64,000 nucleotides of DNA from Puffinus mauretanicus (GCA_023333565.1 JAJKFH010001865.1:7936001-8000000); one strand, 5' to 3'; numbered from the stretch's first letter, positions 35,804 to 48,475 are shown. Made by a program: numbers and translations. Notes: generated by a model from the sequence alone, not told the origin.

Positions 35804-37061
35804 AATTGGGTGAGGTGGGGGAAAAGGCAGTGGAGATGGAAAAATACTGAGCTGTAGAAGAAATGGAGTTGGCTTTTGCTGGTAACATTATCATTCTCTC
35901 ACAAATTTAGTTATTCCTAAAACTCTGCTTATATCTGAATCAACCCAGTAAATAAACTTGATAATATTTCTATAAGAATAAAAAACTAAAAGGATGGGAA
36001 GAAAAAAAAATCTCCTAAATCTTCCATTTGTCAGACTGTTACAGAACTGATTCCTAGATTATGCTTATAAGCCATCAGCAGAGTAGGGACAGATTTTATT
36101 TTTTTTAAAGTTTGCTTATGTTACAGGTTAAAATAAACACCATCTCAATTTCAAGGTCTCCAAGGAGACAGGAAAAAACATGTTCCACTTTCAATCCCAC
36201 AGATATAAAAATGTTTGAAAGTGTAAACTCTAAGAAAACTTTTAGGAGATGATCTGAAAATCATTTTGAGAGCGATCTCAATTTTCTAACCTGCTGCACT
36301 GGGGGTGATATAAGTTGATGAAGTATGTTCCTTTGTGATTTTGACAACATTGTATCTTCCTAAAGAGGTCAGGAAGCACAAGAGAAATGACAGACTCTGT
36401 TATTGATCAGCTCGGTGAAGATGTTACCAAAATGAAACAGAAACTGTGAAAGATTTATGAACACTTTCCAATAACTATTTTTCTACCATAGAGATGCTCC
36501 ATGGGATTCACCCTACATGGGCTCAGGTAGACAAAGCTACTTAGCCATTCCAGAAATATAACACAGTCCATACATAAATCTGTAAGAGGATCATATAAAA
36601 TAAGTGAATAATTGAATGAAAAGTCAATTTTTTACCAGATGGCTTCACAATGACAAAACAAGAAACTGTGAGAAAGAAGCAAGAACCCGTACATCCATTT
36701 AAATATTACAAGAATCAACCCAAACCTTACTTCAAATTACTCTGAGGTGAAAGAAGTCATCTAATTAACTCAGCAAATATTTGTGCTGAATCAGGTTAGC
36801 TGTGATCCTCAGGGGATGACAGGTTGATGAATCTATTACTATCTTCTGCGCTCATGTGTGCTCAGTGAGGAGCGAAAGATTGAGTTTTCAGGGGAAGGGC
36901 ACAGATCTGGCAGGGAGAAGGAGGACTCTCAGCAAAGACACCTGCTGTTAGTTGGCTAAGTGTGACAGAGCAAGGGTTTCAGAGATGGGAAATGCCCAAA
37001 CTGAACTCCATGGAGCTGGAGACTGTCTCTATTTATGTATTTTATTTATTCAATATATCTA
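35804..37061. other. Unique DNA, no gene recognised
   Basis: No exon, RNA gene or repeat is recognised in this 1.26-kb stretch. The part 36780-37020 has higher GC but shows no open frame of note. Confidence 0.5.
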
Positions 37062-37118
37062 CGGTTGGACTCAATGATCTTAAAGGTCTTTTCCAACCTA
37101 AATGAGTCTATGATTCTA
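37062..37118 (+). mobile_element. CR1 LINE 3' tail fragment, plus strand
   Basis: Only the last 57 bases of a CR1 remain: GGTTGGACTCAATGATCTTA, then AAGGTCTTTTCCAACCTAAA, then the tail TGAGTCTATGATTCTAT. This is the classic avian CR1 3' end with little change. It is either an extremely 5'-truncated insertion or the stub of a deleted one. The sequence differs from the tails of the 32450 and 34420 copies, so it is a third subfamily. Confidence 0.93.
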
Positions 37119-37796
37119 TATGTACTGTGCAGCGTGAAGTACATAAATCTCACTATACACAGTTGCCTTTGAACACAAGCCACTTTTGAGTGCTTGTGAC
37201 AATTCATTTCTGGGTGCTAGGAAAAAGCCCTGATGCTGTAGGCTCACATATAACAGCATTTGTTTACATGTACCATGTGCATGTTCTTTCTTACTATGTA
37301 TGTAAGTCCTATTACCCTAAGAGAATACATAATTCTGTACTCCTTCACATTTTCTGTTTTCATTTGAAGCTCAAAAATATGGGAGGGGTGGGGAGGAGAA
37401 AATCTAGTCTTGGTTATTTCCATCCCAGAAGAAAGCAGCAGCAGGATACTTTGCAAAACAAGCTGTCCCTGTGAAATTCCTGCCTACTGCAGATTCAGTT
37501 GGCAACCTAAGCTTTGAATAAGCTTCTCAATTTCTAACATGCTTCTTTGGAAAGCTGCTGCACATCAGAATTTCCAAACCTGTGTGAGACATACAAAGTG
37601 TGTATCTTTATTTTTCATGTCAAGATTATTGAATTATTCAAATCTGGAAATACATACCAGCAAAATACACTTGCCTCTTTGCTTTGCTGTTTAATCATTT
37701 ACCAAAGACATTTGATGCTGAAAGCTAATGATGCCACCAACTAGTTGGTCATACAACTTGTGTTTCTATATATTAAATTATTTACCCCTAAGACAT
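37119..37796. other. Unique DNA between a CR1 tail and an LTR
   Basis: No gene is recognised. Frames of up to 94 codons (37190-37474) resemble no known protein. Confidence 0.5.
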
Positions 37797-38719
37797 TGTC
37801 TGAATTCCACCTTCCCAGAAAACTCCCTCCGAGAGCCCTACTGCCTGCATCTGTTCCAGAGACTTTTGGAACCTTCTCCCAACGCTAAGACACTCTAAGA
37901 TGCCCAACACATGATAAGAGGCCCAGGCCTCTGTTTAATATTTCTCCCGCAACTTATCAACAATTCTGTGCACCATAGGCCAGGGAAAAACAGTGTTCCA
38001 GGGCTCTATGTGGGTTTCTCCTCTTCCTTCTCCCATATTCTCAAATTTCCTTAAGTAACAGGATCCCTTGTTTACTCTTGTTACATGGGGCTTCGGGCCA
38101 CTCAACATTGCTCTTTTATCATAGTGATGCAGTAGGTACAGTATCCACTATTCCATACTGCTCGCTTCTGTAATTCTATTGCTCGCTTCTGTAATTCTAA
38201 ACAACGAAGACTTGTTGCTTAGAAGTTAGGTAACTAGCAGGTGTTGTGTTTGCAGGTGTGTAGAATTGTAACTAGTATAAATTGTGTATCCTGGAAGCAT
38301 TGTTAGGCTCTAGTGAAGAATAACCTTGGAAAAGAGAACCATAAACAAACGTGGTCCAGACATGGCTCAGAGACAAACCTCGACCTTATAAGGAAAGAAA
38401 GGAACAGGTTCACGAAGAATTCACTACCCTGCTGACCACCAGAGACCACCCGAGACCCTCGAGGAGACCCTAAAGGCTTTAGTGGGCATGTGTCTAGGAT
38501 GATGTAATATTATAATTAGTCCTCCAAAATTTAATGAATATGTAAAAGAGAAACTTAAAATATGTGTGAGAAGCATGGATATAAACAGAAAGGTGATTAG
38601 ACCAGGTGTGCTTGATTTGTGGCAAGTCCACCGAGCACCCAGGCCTGAATAAAACAATATCTCTCCTGACATGTGGAATTGGTTACTTGCACGCTGGGCA
38701 CGAATCCACTTTTCGGACA
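37797..38719 (+). mobile_element. Probable endogenous-retrovirus solo LTR (ERVK-like?), plus strand
   Basis: The right end is typical of an avian retroviral U5: a polyadenylation signal AATAAA at about 38648-38653, then TTACTTGCACGCTGGGCACG and the terminus TTTCGGACA at 38711-38719. The likely left end TGTCTGAAT at 37797 mirrors that terminus (7 of 9 bases as an inverted match), giving an LTR of about 920 bp. A TATA-like TAGTATAAAT near 38273 lies some 380 bases before the poly(A) signal. A perfect 20-bp tandem duplication sits upstream of it. I found no target-site duplication, primer-binding site or internal retroviral sequence beside it. The 3' end is firm, the 5' end is inferred, and the ERV class is a guess. 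Confidence 0.65.
38159..38199 (+). repeat. Perfect 20-bp tandem duplication (period 21) in the LTR
   Basis: TGCTCGCTTCTGTAATTCTA occurs twice, at 38159-38178 and 38180-38199, with no mismatch, and a single T separates the units. It lies in the presumed U3 region, about 75-115 bases before the TATA-like box. Repeated enhancer units are common there in retroviral LTRs. Perfect identity means the duplication is younger than most changes in the element, or is a feature of its family. Confidence 0.9.
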
Positions 38720-40759
38720 TCAGTAGCATTCTTAATTCTTTTCTTTCTACATGAGGAAATGTCATTTAAATTTATATTTAAATATGCAAAGTTGAAAGCT
38801 AGTATTGATAAGCTGGAATTATCAGTGGTTTCCATTAGTTAGATCTGGTTCTGTATCTAGAGTCAATTATATAGGTAGTGGAACCTGCCGCTTCCCTGAA
38901 CGAATGGCAGATCTCAAGGACCCCCAGTTCATGTTAGGCTAAATGAATATTTACATACCTTCATACATAAAGATAACTAAAATTCACTGAAGATTACTTC
39001 CACTTCACAAAACCACAGATGTCTGGCTTTAGATCGGATAGAGCCAAAATCATCACGAACAGGAAGTGCCTATTTCCACAGCATAACACATTCGAGGATC
39101 TTCAGCATCAAAAAAAACCCTGATACTGTTTGTTTCAGCAAAGCGCTGCAAACTTAGGGGAGTGTGTCTCTCTGGCAGCCCTCCCACGATGAAACACAGA
39201 GCTTTACAGGCTGACACTTTGAGGTTACTGGTGTGTAAGAGCACCCACTGGACAATTCTTGTGAAGATTTTTGTCTAATGTCTATCAGTAGCTTCTATAA
39301 TACATCTTCCATAGCATATGTGCATTACAGAGTTGCAGCTTGTCGAACATTTGGAGACGCTTGACTGTTAGCTTGTAGCAAGTGCTGCCATGCCATGCAT
39401 GTCAATAACCCATGTTGCTCAGAGTGGAGCATCAATGGATTAAAACATTCCCCAATTACGCCATACAGCACAATAGACTATAACAGCTGTGAACGACCCA
39501 TTGTGTCCCTATTAAGTGTTTTGTCATGGTCTGTCAGAGAATACTAAGGAAAATTCAAGTCTGTAGATTGCTGGTAAAATAAAATGCAATGTCTCATTCA
39601 AATACATATGAAACCTCTTTGTGAAAGATTTACATGCAAAATTCCTCTTAATGTTATGGGAATTAGCTCTTATGAATTCCCCACACGCTTATGGCAGCAG
39701 GATAGACCCTTGTGACAGCGTGGCAACAAAGGATTTGGAAATTTGTTACTGAAAAAGCATTGAGAATTTACTGGCAGGTAGGCTTGTTGTCTTTCATTTG
39801 CTCTTTTCTTCGAATGAAATAGCAAGTTGTTTTTAATCCTTTTGTACTCAAACACCCAAAAGGCACTGGTATTTACCTTGCAAAACTTCAACTAAGTCAT
39901 TTTTTTCCCCCCTCAAGACCTCCTTTGAAAAACATCTATACACCTAAATCTCTCTTGCTCCCTCCTTCTTAGTATAAAAGGAAACATTTGTAAATGGGTA
40001 TATACAAACTTATTTGTACCATGTTAATTCTCAGGGCTTCCAGCAGCAACAGAGAGAGAGTCTTTCCTGACACTTAACAGAAAACAGGACTGATGGAGTC
40101 ACCCTACATCAGCAAAGTGGACCCATGATACCAGTGCAAGCAACTCTACCAGCATCAGGTTTATGGAAAGTCCAAGCTGACTGTGCTCATGGCAGGTTGT
40201 TACGAGCCTTTAACCGGTCCCACTAAAGGAAGATATTGAAAGCTAGGGTGTATGAAACGTGCCTAAGCAGAACCCAAAGTAGTTTCTGCAATGCCTGCGT
40301 GTGCTCTAAGATTACCACTGCAACAGGGTACGACAACCCCTATTGTCACAGACAAACAACATTCCAGGGAAGAATTCAGCAATATTCAGAGATTTACCTT
40401 TTTGTCTTCTCTTTGCTGTTTTCAGATGCAAGAAAACCAGCTACATAAACAAGTCTTTTATATGATAAAATATGCGTTAGTCTTTGAGGACCTCGTTCAC
40501 ACTCTCTCCCTTTCAATTTATTCCTTTATATATTAATCTAATATGTCGTTTCATACCATCAGAATTTTCCAATAAGACTTAAAAATACATATGACAACTC
40601 TAACGTAATTTTCCTTCTTCCTTTAGACAGATGGTCACATATTACAGCCCACGCTGTTTAGATTCACACAAAAACTAAATAAATCCTGTGCATCGTACTC
40701 ACTTTAAATAGCACCCAATCTTAAGACTAACTGCGCTAAGGTAAGACATATTCAGGGTG

Positions 40760-40782
40760 ATGTTGTATACCAGATACAACAT
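40760..40782. repeat. Short perfect hairpin
   Basis: ATGTTGTAT (40760-40768), loop ACCAG, then ATACAACAT (40774-40782): a 9-bp perfect stem. It is too short for a microRNA precursor and no longer pairing extends it. Probably coincidental. Confidence 0.6.
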
Positions 40783-43700
40783 GGCAGGGCACAGGCAACA
40801 TTTTTCCCAAGTCTGCAACTCACATTGGGTTAGAATTAAAACTGGGTGATTTGCTTTGGGCATCCATTATTAAAGTCTTGTGTCTCCTTTTAACAAAGTT
40901 TGTGCTAAGTCTTTCTGTTCCATTTTATGCAAACCACAAACAAATATGTCACCTCATTTTAACTTGCAGATTTTTGATTCACAAGAACAACAGAAAAAAG
41001 AAAGTTAGTCACCAAAAGCAGTCTGACAATGCCAGAGTGTCAGAAAACACATTAAATTAGAAGTTTGTATAGTTTCTGCCCTCACATAACGAAGCAGAGA
41101 ACAGCTTTGGCTGCAGGGCCATACTAATACAGAAAGATGTGTTTCAATAATGAATGCAAAGAGTTTTATCAGCACAGCAAGGAGGGATGAGGGTGGGAAG
41201 ATGATGAATGACTTAAAATTCTGCAGGGGGTTTCTACTGATGTAGTTGTTTAGAAAGATGCCATGCTCTGTCACACCGCTTTGCCCTTCTCCAGGCTATA
41301 ATGAAATGAGTGCAGCTAGGGAATCACAACCTCATGCAAGAGCACGGCATGGTCTTATCTATCTTTAAGATCTAGTGCTTTACTATCTGAAGTCATGTGG
41401 CATCAGCTCAGAAGATTAATTTCTTTAAAAGAACCAAGTCAGGGTCTAGTCCCTTTGCCTGCAAGAAATGCAGTTTGGATTAGCAATCACAATACGACCT
41501 TTTCACTGCACTCCGAGAGACAGAGTCTATTAGGATACACCAGGTTTGTTTCAGACTCTTTACCGGCATTGCAAAACACTAGGACCTTTTCGTTAACTAT
41601 CTCTATGCTAAATATTCAAGAGACTAATTATCTATAATTACTGTTCATGAGCTATATCAACTACACTGATCTTACATGCTTTCATCCAAAGACTTTCTTT
41701 TCTTGACAAAACTCTAAGGCGTACTCAATCTCTTTTGCAATTTATTTCATGGTACTGTTCTGCCTGGTGCCTAACTTAATATCCCCTTAATATCAGTAAT
41801 AAAAGCAGTTGAACTTATATGTACATACATATTCTGTTTAAGACCAATTCACATCACTGCCAGTGATCCCAGAAATGCACATTTACATTTTACTTTCTCT
41901 AGTACCAAACTAAAAAGAACAAATTAAAAGCTAAAACTTCAAATAGAAATACCTACAAGTTGGATGTGGAAATTTGAGCCTCACCATTCTTTTAAAAGTA
42001 GCCTGCTTCTAGAGAACATGCACTTATGGAATATGGGGATGCTTACACCATTTTAGAATCAACAATTTTGTATTATTGTACAACAGAAGTCATAAGGGCT
42101 TGATTTTTTTTCTTCTTTTTTTCCTTCTGCTAGCAGCAAAAGAAATACACAAACCAGAATGCTACATTTCAGTAATACTTTTTTTTTTTTTTAAATCACA
42201 GGCAGTAAGAGGGTGGACTTTCACACTGATTTCAAAAGAATCATTGTCATTTTTTTCTGCTTATTTTTGCTTATCATTTAAGGAGAGAGTACTTTGCTAA
42301 CTTTTAGTAAGACTATTCCACAGGTGTTCCAAGGAAACAACTGAAAAGATCCAAGACTAATTAACTTTGGAATGTGTAACCAAACAGAGAGTTTCACATA
42401 CAGTACTTTGGACCAAGTCACTGTATTAAATGACACATGAAACACTCCTGACGAACAACAAGCTGCAAATACTGTGGCTAAAGTGCATAGGCATTAGAGA
42501 ATGAATTAAATCAGAAGGAAAAAAGCGATACTTGGTCTTTAGGAGGGAGTAAACCACAGGAACACCAAGTGTTGCATACAACATGTATCAGGTGTCAGGG
42601 ATTTTACACAGCACACACTGAATACAAATACTGGTGTCATTATATGGTGTCCCATTCAGCTGCAAATCGGAGCAAGCAAGCAGATCCTGAGTCACAAACC
42701 ACAACCCCCTAGTAAATTATACACAAAATATCCAGGAGGACACCATCATAGAAGACAATTTAACAATACTGGAGATACAAAGATTTAAAATTAAGCTGGA
42801 TTTTGAGTGCAAGACCTGGAAACTACAGTAAAAGCCGCATTACAAACAGCTTAGAGCCAGAGAGAAAGTGTAACAGCAGTTTCTGCTCCACTGCTTGTGC
42901 AAATGAATGTAGTTCCCAGTATTTCACCCGAGCTGGGAATCTGACTCCCAGCCCTCCTGAAGGCAGGAGATCCAGCCCATTATCTCCTTTGTACATTTAT
43001 CTCGCAGAAAGAGCATGAACAACACAGAATCTCTAGTAGCAAGTTATGCTTTTGAGAGTCTAAATGGCTACGTAGCCAGTCATTCGCTGACTGAATACAT
43101 AGTGTTTAACTGGCTTTGAACACAGCGCAGGAGGCAGCATCATTTGATCTGTTGAACTGTTAAAGGTCGGTTATCGCAAATTTTAGGAGAATAAATGCTT
43201 AATATTAGATTCCAGAGAGTGAAAGGATGTGTTGACAAAGGGCACATTTATTAGAGGAGACCTAATTGCATACTTAACCTTAGGTACATGCTGTCTTAAT
43301 GGCAAATGAAAATATGCCAAGCGTTTTATATTTTGCAGAACAAGGGCCAAAGGCAACAGAAGAATCAAACACTCAACACAGAGAAACCTTTTCTTTGTCC
43401 CTATTTCATCACAGCTAAAGCAACCTCTGGATGCCCGCAGATTAAAATATCTACATACTAAATAAATAAGACGCTTCACAGAAGAGGATCTCTGTCCTCT
43501 GCAGTCCCAGTTGTCCCACCCACCACTCGGCATACATACTGCATTCCTATGCATCTCAATGGCAAAACAATTATCCTTAGAACTACTGGACAATATTTGG
43601 TAAAAACAGTGGTTTTTTTAACCTGTTTGCACCTTCCTATCTCCATTTTGTTGAAATTCCTATCAAAGCTTGTCTTTTCTACCAGTGCATGGCAAAGCAA

Positions 43701-46268
43701 AATGTCACAATGAGGGAAATTGCCTCCAATCATCTCCAATTAACCCCTATGCCTCTCAGTAGCTGCTAAAATCACAAGGGCTACAGGGACCTAAACTGTC
43801 CTCCAAGGCTTTGGAGGGAGATGATACATGATTATGTATTGAAAAAAATCTTTTTGAGGGTAAAAAGAAATAAAACAAAACACCCCGTACGTTCTCTCAA
43901 GAACAGAAAACTGAACTGGGGGAGAAATCACAACACTGATGTCTCCTTTGCTTGAGGCTGATCACCATGATCATGTACCAGGGAATCGACTCCTCGGTCC
44001 CTGAGTCATTTCGCCAGTTTTAGAAGTCTATGAACTAGTCCCTGGGGAAACAAAAGGGACAAAAACTCAGCCCACAGTCAATGTCCATCTCCGCCCAACA
44101 ACAAGGGACAAGAGTGGGTATATAAGAGGAAACCTGCTTGGAAGATGCACGGGGAGCCAGAATTTTCCTCCCAGGGAAAGGGAGGATGTGAACTGCTTAT
44201 TTACGGAAAAGAGACTGTGTGCTGCTTGTTCTGTGAGCAAGGATCATGTCAGTGACCAAACAGAAGTGAAAACAAAAACTTTGCAGAAAAACAACCTGTG
44301 AAGCATCAGCAGCTGCAATCCAAGACAAAACAGACAAAACCCATGTGGAGAAGCATGCATGTCTCCCTGGTTTCAGAAATCAACTGTTCCTTGGGGAGAA
44401 GAAACCCTTGTTACACTGGCCCCCAGTAGCTCCTGACAACCTGGGTAAAAGAAGTCTGAATATAATTCAAAGCAGACCAGCACAGAGGATGGGGAACTAG
44501 CACACGCTTGATTTGGATATTCACCCCAGTACATCAATCTTTAGGATTGTTCCAATCTCCTTACCATGTGCTAAAGATTTGTACCAAACATGGGGGTTGG
44601 TCCCAGAAGATATTCAACTTGCTGAAGAATTCAGAAAAGAAGAAAAAGAAAAACTAACAAAACAATAAAAACATTTTTTACTGTATTCCCTCTATCTTCA
44701 CTCCCCGCTTGTGCACGGGTTGTAGGGGCTCAACAGCAAGAGCTCTGTGCGAATATGTGATTGCAAACCCTCCTGAGACTGCCAGCTGCTGAGCAGGTGT
44801 GTGCTGTGCATGCACCCTCCTCTGTTAACACAAGAAACCTAACGGCATAGCAACATATTTGCTGCAGTCAAACATTAGAATATAAAATAAACAGGCATTT
44901 GAATACTAACAAAATAACTTAAGATCCCAATAATTTATCCAAGTGAATATTAACTATGCTTCTTCCTGTGAAGCAATGGCAACCCGTACTAAAAATAATG
45001 CTTTCTCTCCTCTTGCAATGCTATCAGCAGATATACGGAGACTGAAATTTCAGTATGCGACAGAAGTTCTATTTTTGTATTCTCAGAGGTGTGAAAGTAT
45101 GGAAAACAATAAGAATCACAAGACAATATGAAATACCAATAATATTTGAGCCTAAAATAGTGTTTCGTAGTGTGAAAATACTGCATAAATATTACTTAGT
45201 TCTAGGAGCACTTTAATAAGCAAGCATATATTTTCCTTCACAACTTCAGATGGGAAACGGGGGAAGAGAATTACACTTTTGAGGTCGGACAGAGACACCC
45301 AGGACCCCAGCTCATGTCTTTTTAAATCCTCCAGCCAGGTATGTATTAACCAATACCATGCATTTATTCTATTATCTTGTGTTTTGAGACCTCACAGGGA
45401 AGGAAAGGTTTGCTTGCTTTTAGCAGCCTTCTCATATAGTTAGTTGGGCTTGGTTTTTTAAAAGGATTATCTGTCATTTGCATTTATTCTTGTAGATTTT
45501 ATCAGCAGTGCTAGTCACCTCTTCCATTCTGTCCACATACCCTTCTAAGTTTACCCTGAATGGATGGGCAGATCACTTAATTTACAAAAAAAAGTATGGA
45601 ATATTCCCAAGACGAGGAGGGAGGGAAAGACTGAAAAGCCCTTTATTAATGATCCATGCATTATTTATCACTTTTATGAAACCAGTCCAAACTGTTCATT
45701 AAGATCCAATGAAATTTTAAGGTATTGTGAGAAAGGTGAAAAAGAGACTATGCAGAGGAAAAAATGGTAAGGTTTCTACAACCATGAAAGAACACATGCA
45801 GAATATAGAACAGCGAAAGGGGATTAAGAAAGAATTTACTTAAGAGAAGAATAATTAAAAAGTTGACATGTGCCAAGGCTGGAACTGCAGCTTATCTGAA
45901 CAGTCTTAGGCTCCTATAAATAAACAACCAGGCAAACAAACAAAATCTACTTCTGGCAAGTTCCTAATCCCCTAATTACCTGAAAGAAATCTGTTCACTC
46001 CCTGAAAGTTCACTTAATAGCAGAATGTGTACTTTGTGGTATAAAAGCATATTTTAGAAAATCTTGGAGTTATGCGAGTAACTCTGAACACATTTGATGG
46101 AACACAGTGTGAAATATATTGTCGGAATAGAAGACGATTGCAAGCAACTTGTTTCAGATACTGAAGGGATGGCTGAAGAAAAGGAAGTTTCACATTTCTC
46201 AGAACCCCAGGAGTCCCCAAAAAAATGGTCTGCAACAGAAAGAAAGCTTCATTTCTCTGGTCATTTCT

Positions 46269-46273
46269 CCCTC
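46269..46273 (+). repeat. Target-site duplication, left copy (CCCTC)
   Basis: CCCTC directly precedes the LTR and recurs exactly after it at 46800-46804. A 5-bp duplication is usual for ERVL-class insertions. Confidence 0.85.
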
Positions 46274-46799
46274 TGTTGTGGTTTAATGCGGCAGGCAGCC
46301 AAACACCACACAGCCACTCAGTCACTCCCCTCCTCACAGTGGGATGGGGGAGAGAATCGAGGGGAAAAAAAAAAAAGTAAAAATCCTGGATTGAGATAAA
46401 GACAGTTTAATAGAACAGAAAAGGAAAGGATAATAGTAATAATAATAATGGTAAAATATACAAAATGAGTGATGCACAATGCAGTTGCTCACCACCTGCC
46501 GACCGATACCCAAGCAGCAATCGCTACTTCCTGGACCACACCTCCTAGTTTATATACTGAGCATGACATTGTATGGTATGGAATACCCCATTGGCCAGTT
46601 GGGTTAGCTGTCCTGGCTATGCTCCTTCCCAGTTTCTTGTGCAACTGGCAGAGCACGGGAAGCTGAAAAGTCCTTGACTAGAGTAAACGCTACTTAGTAA
46701 CAACTAAAACATCAGTGTGTTATCAACATTCTTCTCATACTAAACCCAAAACACAGCATGAGGAAGAAAATTAACTCTATCCCAGCCAAAACCAGGACA
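46274..46799 (-). mobile_element. Solo LTR of an ERVL-like endogenous retrovirus, antisense
   Basis: The 526-bp element begins TGTTGTGGTTTAA and ends AAAACCAGGACA. On the minus strand it therefore runs TGTCCTGGTTTT to CCACAACA, the TG...CA form of an LTR. Inside, on the minus strand, lie the segment with CATACCATACAATGTCATGC, a TATATAAA promoter box (plus-strand TTTATATA, about 46551-46558), and the ATCTCAATCCAGGATTTT and TCTCCCCCATCCCAC segments near the 3' end. Perfect CCCTC repeats flank it on both sides. No internal viral gene is present, so this is a solo LTR left by recombination between the two LTRs of a provirus. Compared with the 55217 copy it is better preserved. A short (TAA)n run at 46431-46450 lies inside it. 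Confidence 0.9.
46551..46558 (-). promoter_or_regulatory. TATA box of the antisense LTR
   Basis: On the minus strand the sequence reads CAGTATATAAACTAGG, the TATA box of this LTR family, well placed in the middle of the LTR. It would drive transcription towards lower coordinates. Whether it is active cannot be judged from sequence. Confidence 0.55.
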
Positions 46800-46804
46800 C
46801 CCTC
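46800..46804 (+). repeat. Target-site duplication, right copy (CCCTC)
   Basis: Exact partner of 46269-46273. The two copies abut the TG and CA ends of the LTR, which fixes its borders to the base. Confidence 0.85.
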
Positions 46805-48456
46805 CTTCACCTCCTTTAAAGTTTCATTCAAAATAAACCTCAAAGCTAAAACAACCCCTCAGTGGGTTAAAAAATGCTCAGTGGGTTGTTTTTTTTTTTT
46901 TTCAGTCAAAATGGCAGAGCTCTTTTATCCCAACGAGCAAACTGAGCTCATGATTTGAATCCTCTGAAGGCAATGAAGCAGAACCTGTAACCATGTGGAT
47001 AACTTCCTGAGTCGATGCTTAAATAGCCAGTGTAGCCAACTTTCCAGGGGTCAGTCTGAACTGTGCATCTGATTTTGAGGAATTGCAGTATTTCATAGTC
47101 AATGGAGTGGACGCAATATTGTGAGATTAAAAATCCCCACTCCAGAAAAAAAAAAACAACAGCTTTCAGGTTGACATGTTGACATGTTACCATTTCATGT
47201 TACCAGTGAAATACTTAGCTACACTATATCAGCACTTTTCTTTCTTCTAATTCAAGTACTAAAGAAGAAAAGTACCGTCAATTTATCCGTCCACTAAGTG
47301 CTATTTTGTAAGATTTTTTATTCTCTCAATGTTTTCCACTTGCTTAGGTCCAGATTCTGCTGCTAATACCCACATTTTACATTTTATCACAAACATCAGC
47401 ATTAACAGAAGCAGGGCAACTAAACTGTTCTTGTAAGGAATGCTTTGCAGTATTAGATTTTAAAAACTTGTCTGTACCCTTACCAAATTTCAAAATACTC
47501 TTTAAAGGACTTCTACTTCTATTGCACAGTTTTCTTCCATGAAGTGTGTGTTCAGGCTACTTGAAGAGGCTCCTAAAAAGGTTCTGCTTCCATACAGTAA
47601 AAAAGTAGGTACAGAAAGCTTTCAGAAGAAACCTTTTTCTCAGTGATGATTACAGAAATCAATATATCACACATGATTTTTCAAGACCGCAAAAACAAAA
47701 CAGTAACCTCTTTTTTTTCCTTATGGAAAACTTTTATTTAAGTCTAACTCAGAGAATTCTAGGAATATTTTAATTAAAGCCTACTCCGTGTTACAAGCAG
47801 TCTGAATGCATAAATTCAAGGATAACTGCTGAAAGTAGGAAAATATGCTGTAGGATATCTTTGATGCTTAAACAGTCAATAAGGGTACAAGCCTCTTTAA
47901 GCTATTTAATTGCAAATTGCAAAAACTGCTTAATATCATTGCTATATATAGTAAGTAGTTTTATGCATAAATATGTCAAGGTCATTTGGTGCCATTACTA
48001 ATATAAGAAGCCATTTCAGTATAAATGTTATTAATTGGGGGATTAATCAGTCATATAGCAATGCCTAAGCAACTTCTTCACAAACCTTGCAAATTCAAGG
48101 GTCACCTCTCCAAATATTTAAAAAGCACAATTACTTCTTTCCCCAGTTTATAAATCTCTCAAGGACACTCAGTCGGGTCCCAGCTATCAACTTATGAGGA
48201 ATTTCTGCCTCCACAGAGGAAATCGCTTCATACCTTTCAAGCAACAGATAAAACGGTGGCCGTTACTACCACTCCCTGTCCTCAGGAGGTTATTTCTTGC
48301 ACATAACTGATCAGAAGCCCTTAATATGGTTTCATAAAATTAAGTACATTCATCATTACCCACTTTAGCTTATCCGTGACAAACTAAAAAGGATCAAGTG
48401 TGGCAAAACACCTTTAAACAGTATACCGTTTCCAGGTGAACAGTCTCTATAAGTTT

Positions 48457-48475
48457 AATAAATAAATAAATAAAA
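48457..48475 (+). repeat. (AAAT)n microsatellite
   Basis: Four to five AAAT/TAAA units. It is a simple repeat with no gene context. Confidence 0.75.

Larger units (their letters stand above)
38720..46273. other. Unique DNA, no gene recognised; TATA-containing segment near 44.1 kb
   Basis: No exon or RNA gene is recognised. The longest frames (43183-43593, 136 codons, and others of about 80-95 codons) match no known family and are within chance. Small features are a perfect 9-bp-stem hairpin (40760-40782) and a poly(T) run at 42179-42192. The stretch 43900-44480 is richer in GC, with TATATAAG at 44119-44126, and might be an old LTR or a cryptic promoter. 42925-42965 faintly resembles the end of a MIR-type SINE. 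Confidence 0.5.

Noticed and set aside
37792..38720. GACAT as target-site duplication of the long LTR
   Set aside because: The right-hand GACAT overlaps the conserved LTR terminus ...GGACA, so it cannot be a duplication outside the element.
40760..40782. MicroRNA precursor
   Set aside because: The stem is only 9 bp and does not extend. A precursor needs a stem of roughly 25-30 bp or more.
42925..42965. MIR-type SINE end (GAGCTGGGAATCTGACTCCC)
   Set aside because: About 30 bases resemble the MIR 3' end, but the preceding sequence does not. Too short to call.
43183..43593. 136-codon minus-strand frame as a gene
   Set aside because: It has no similarity to any family I know, no supporting context, and a length expected about once by chance in a window of this composition.
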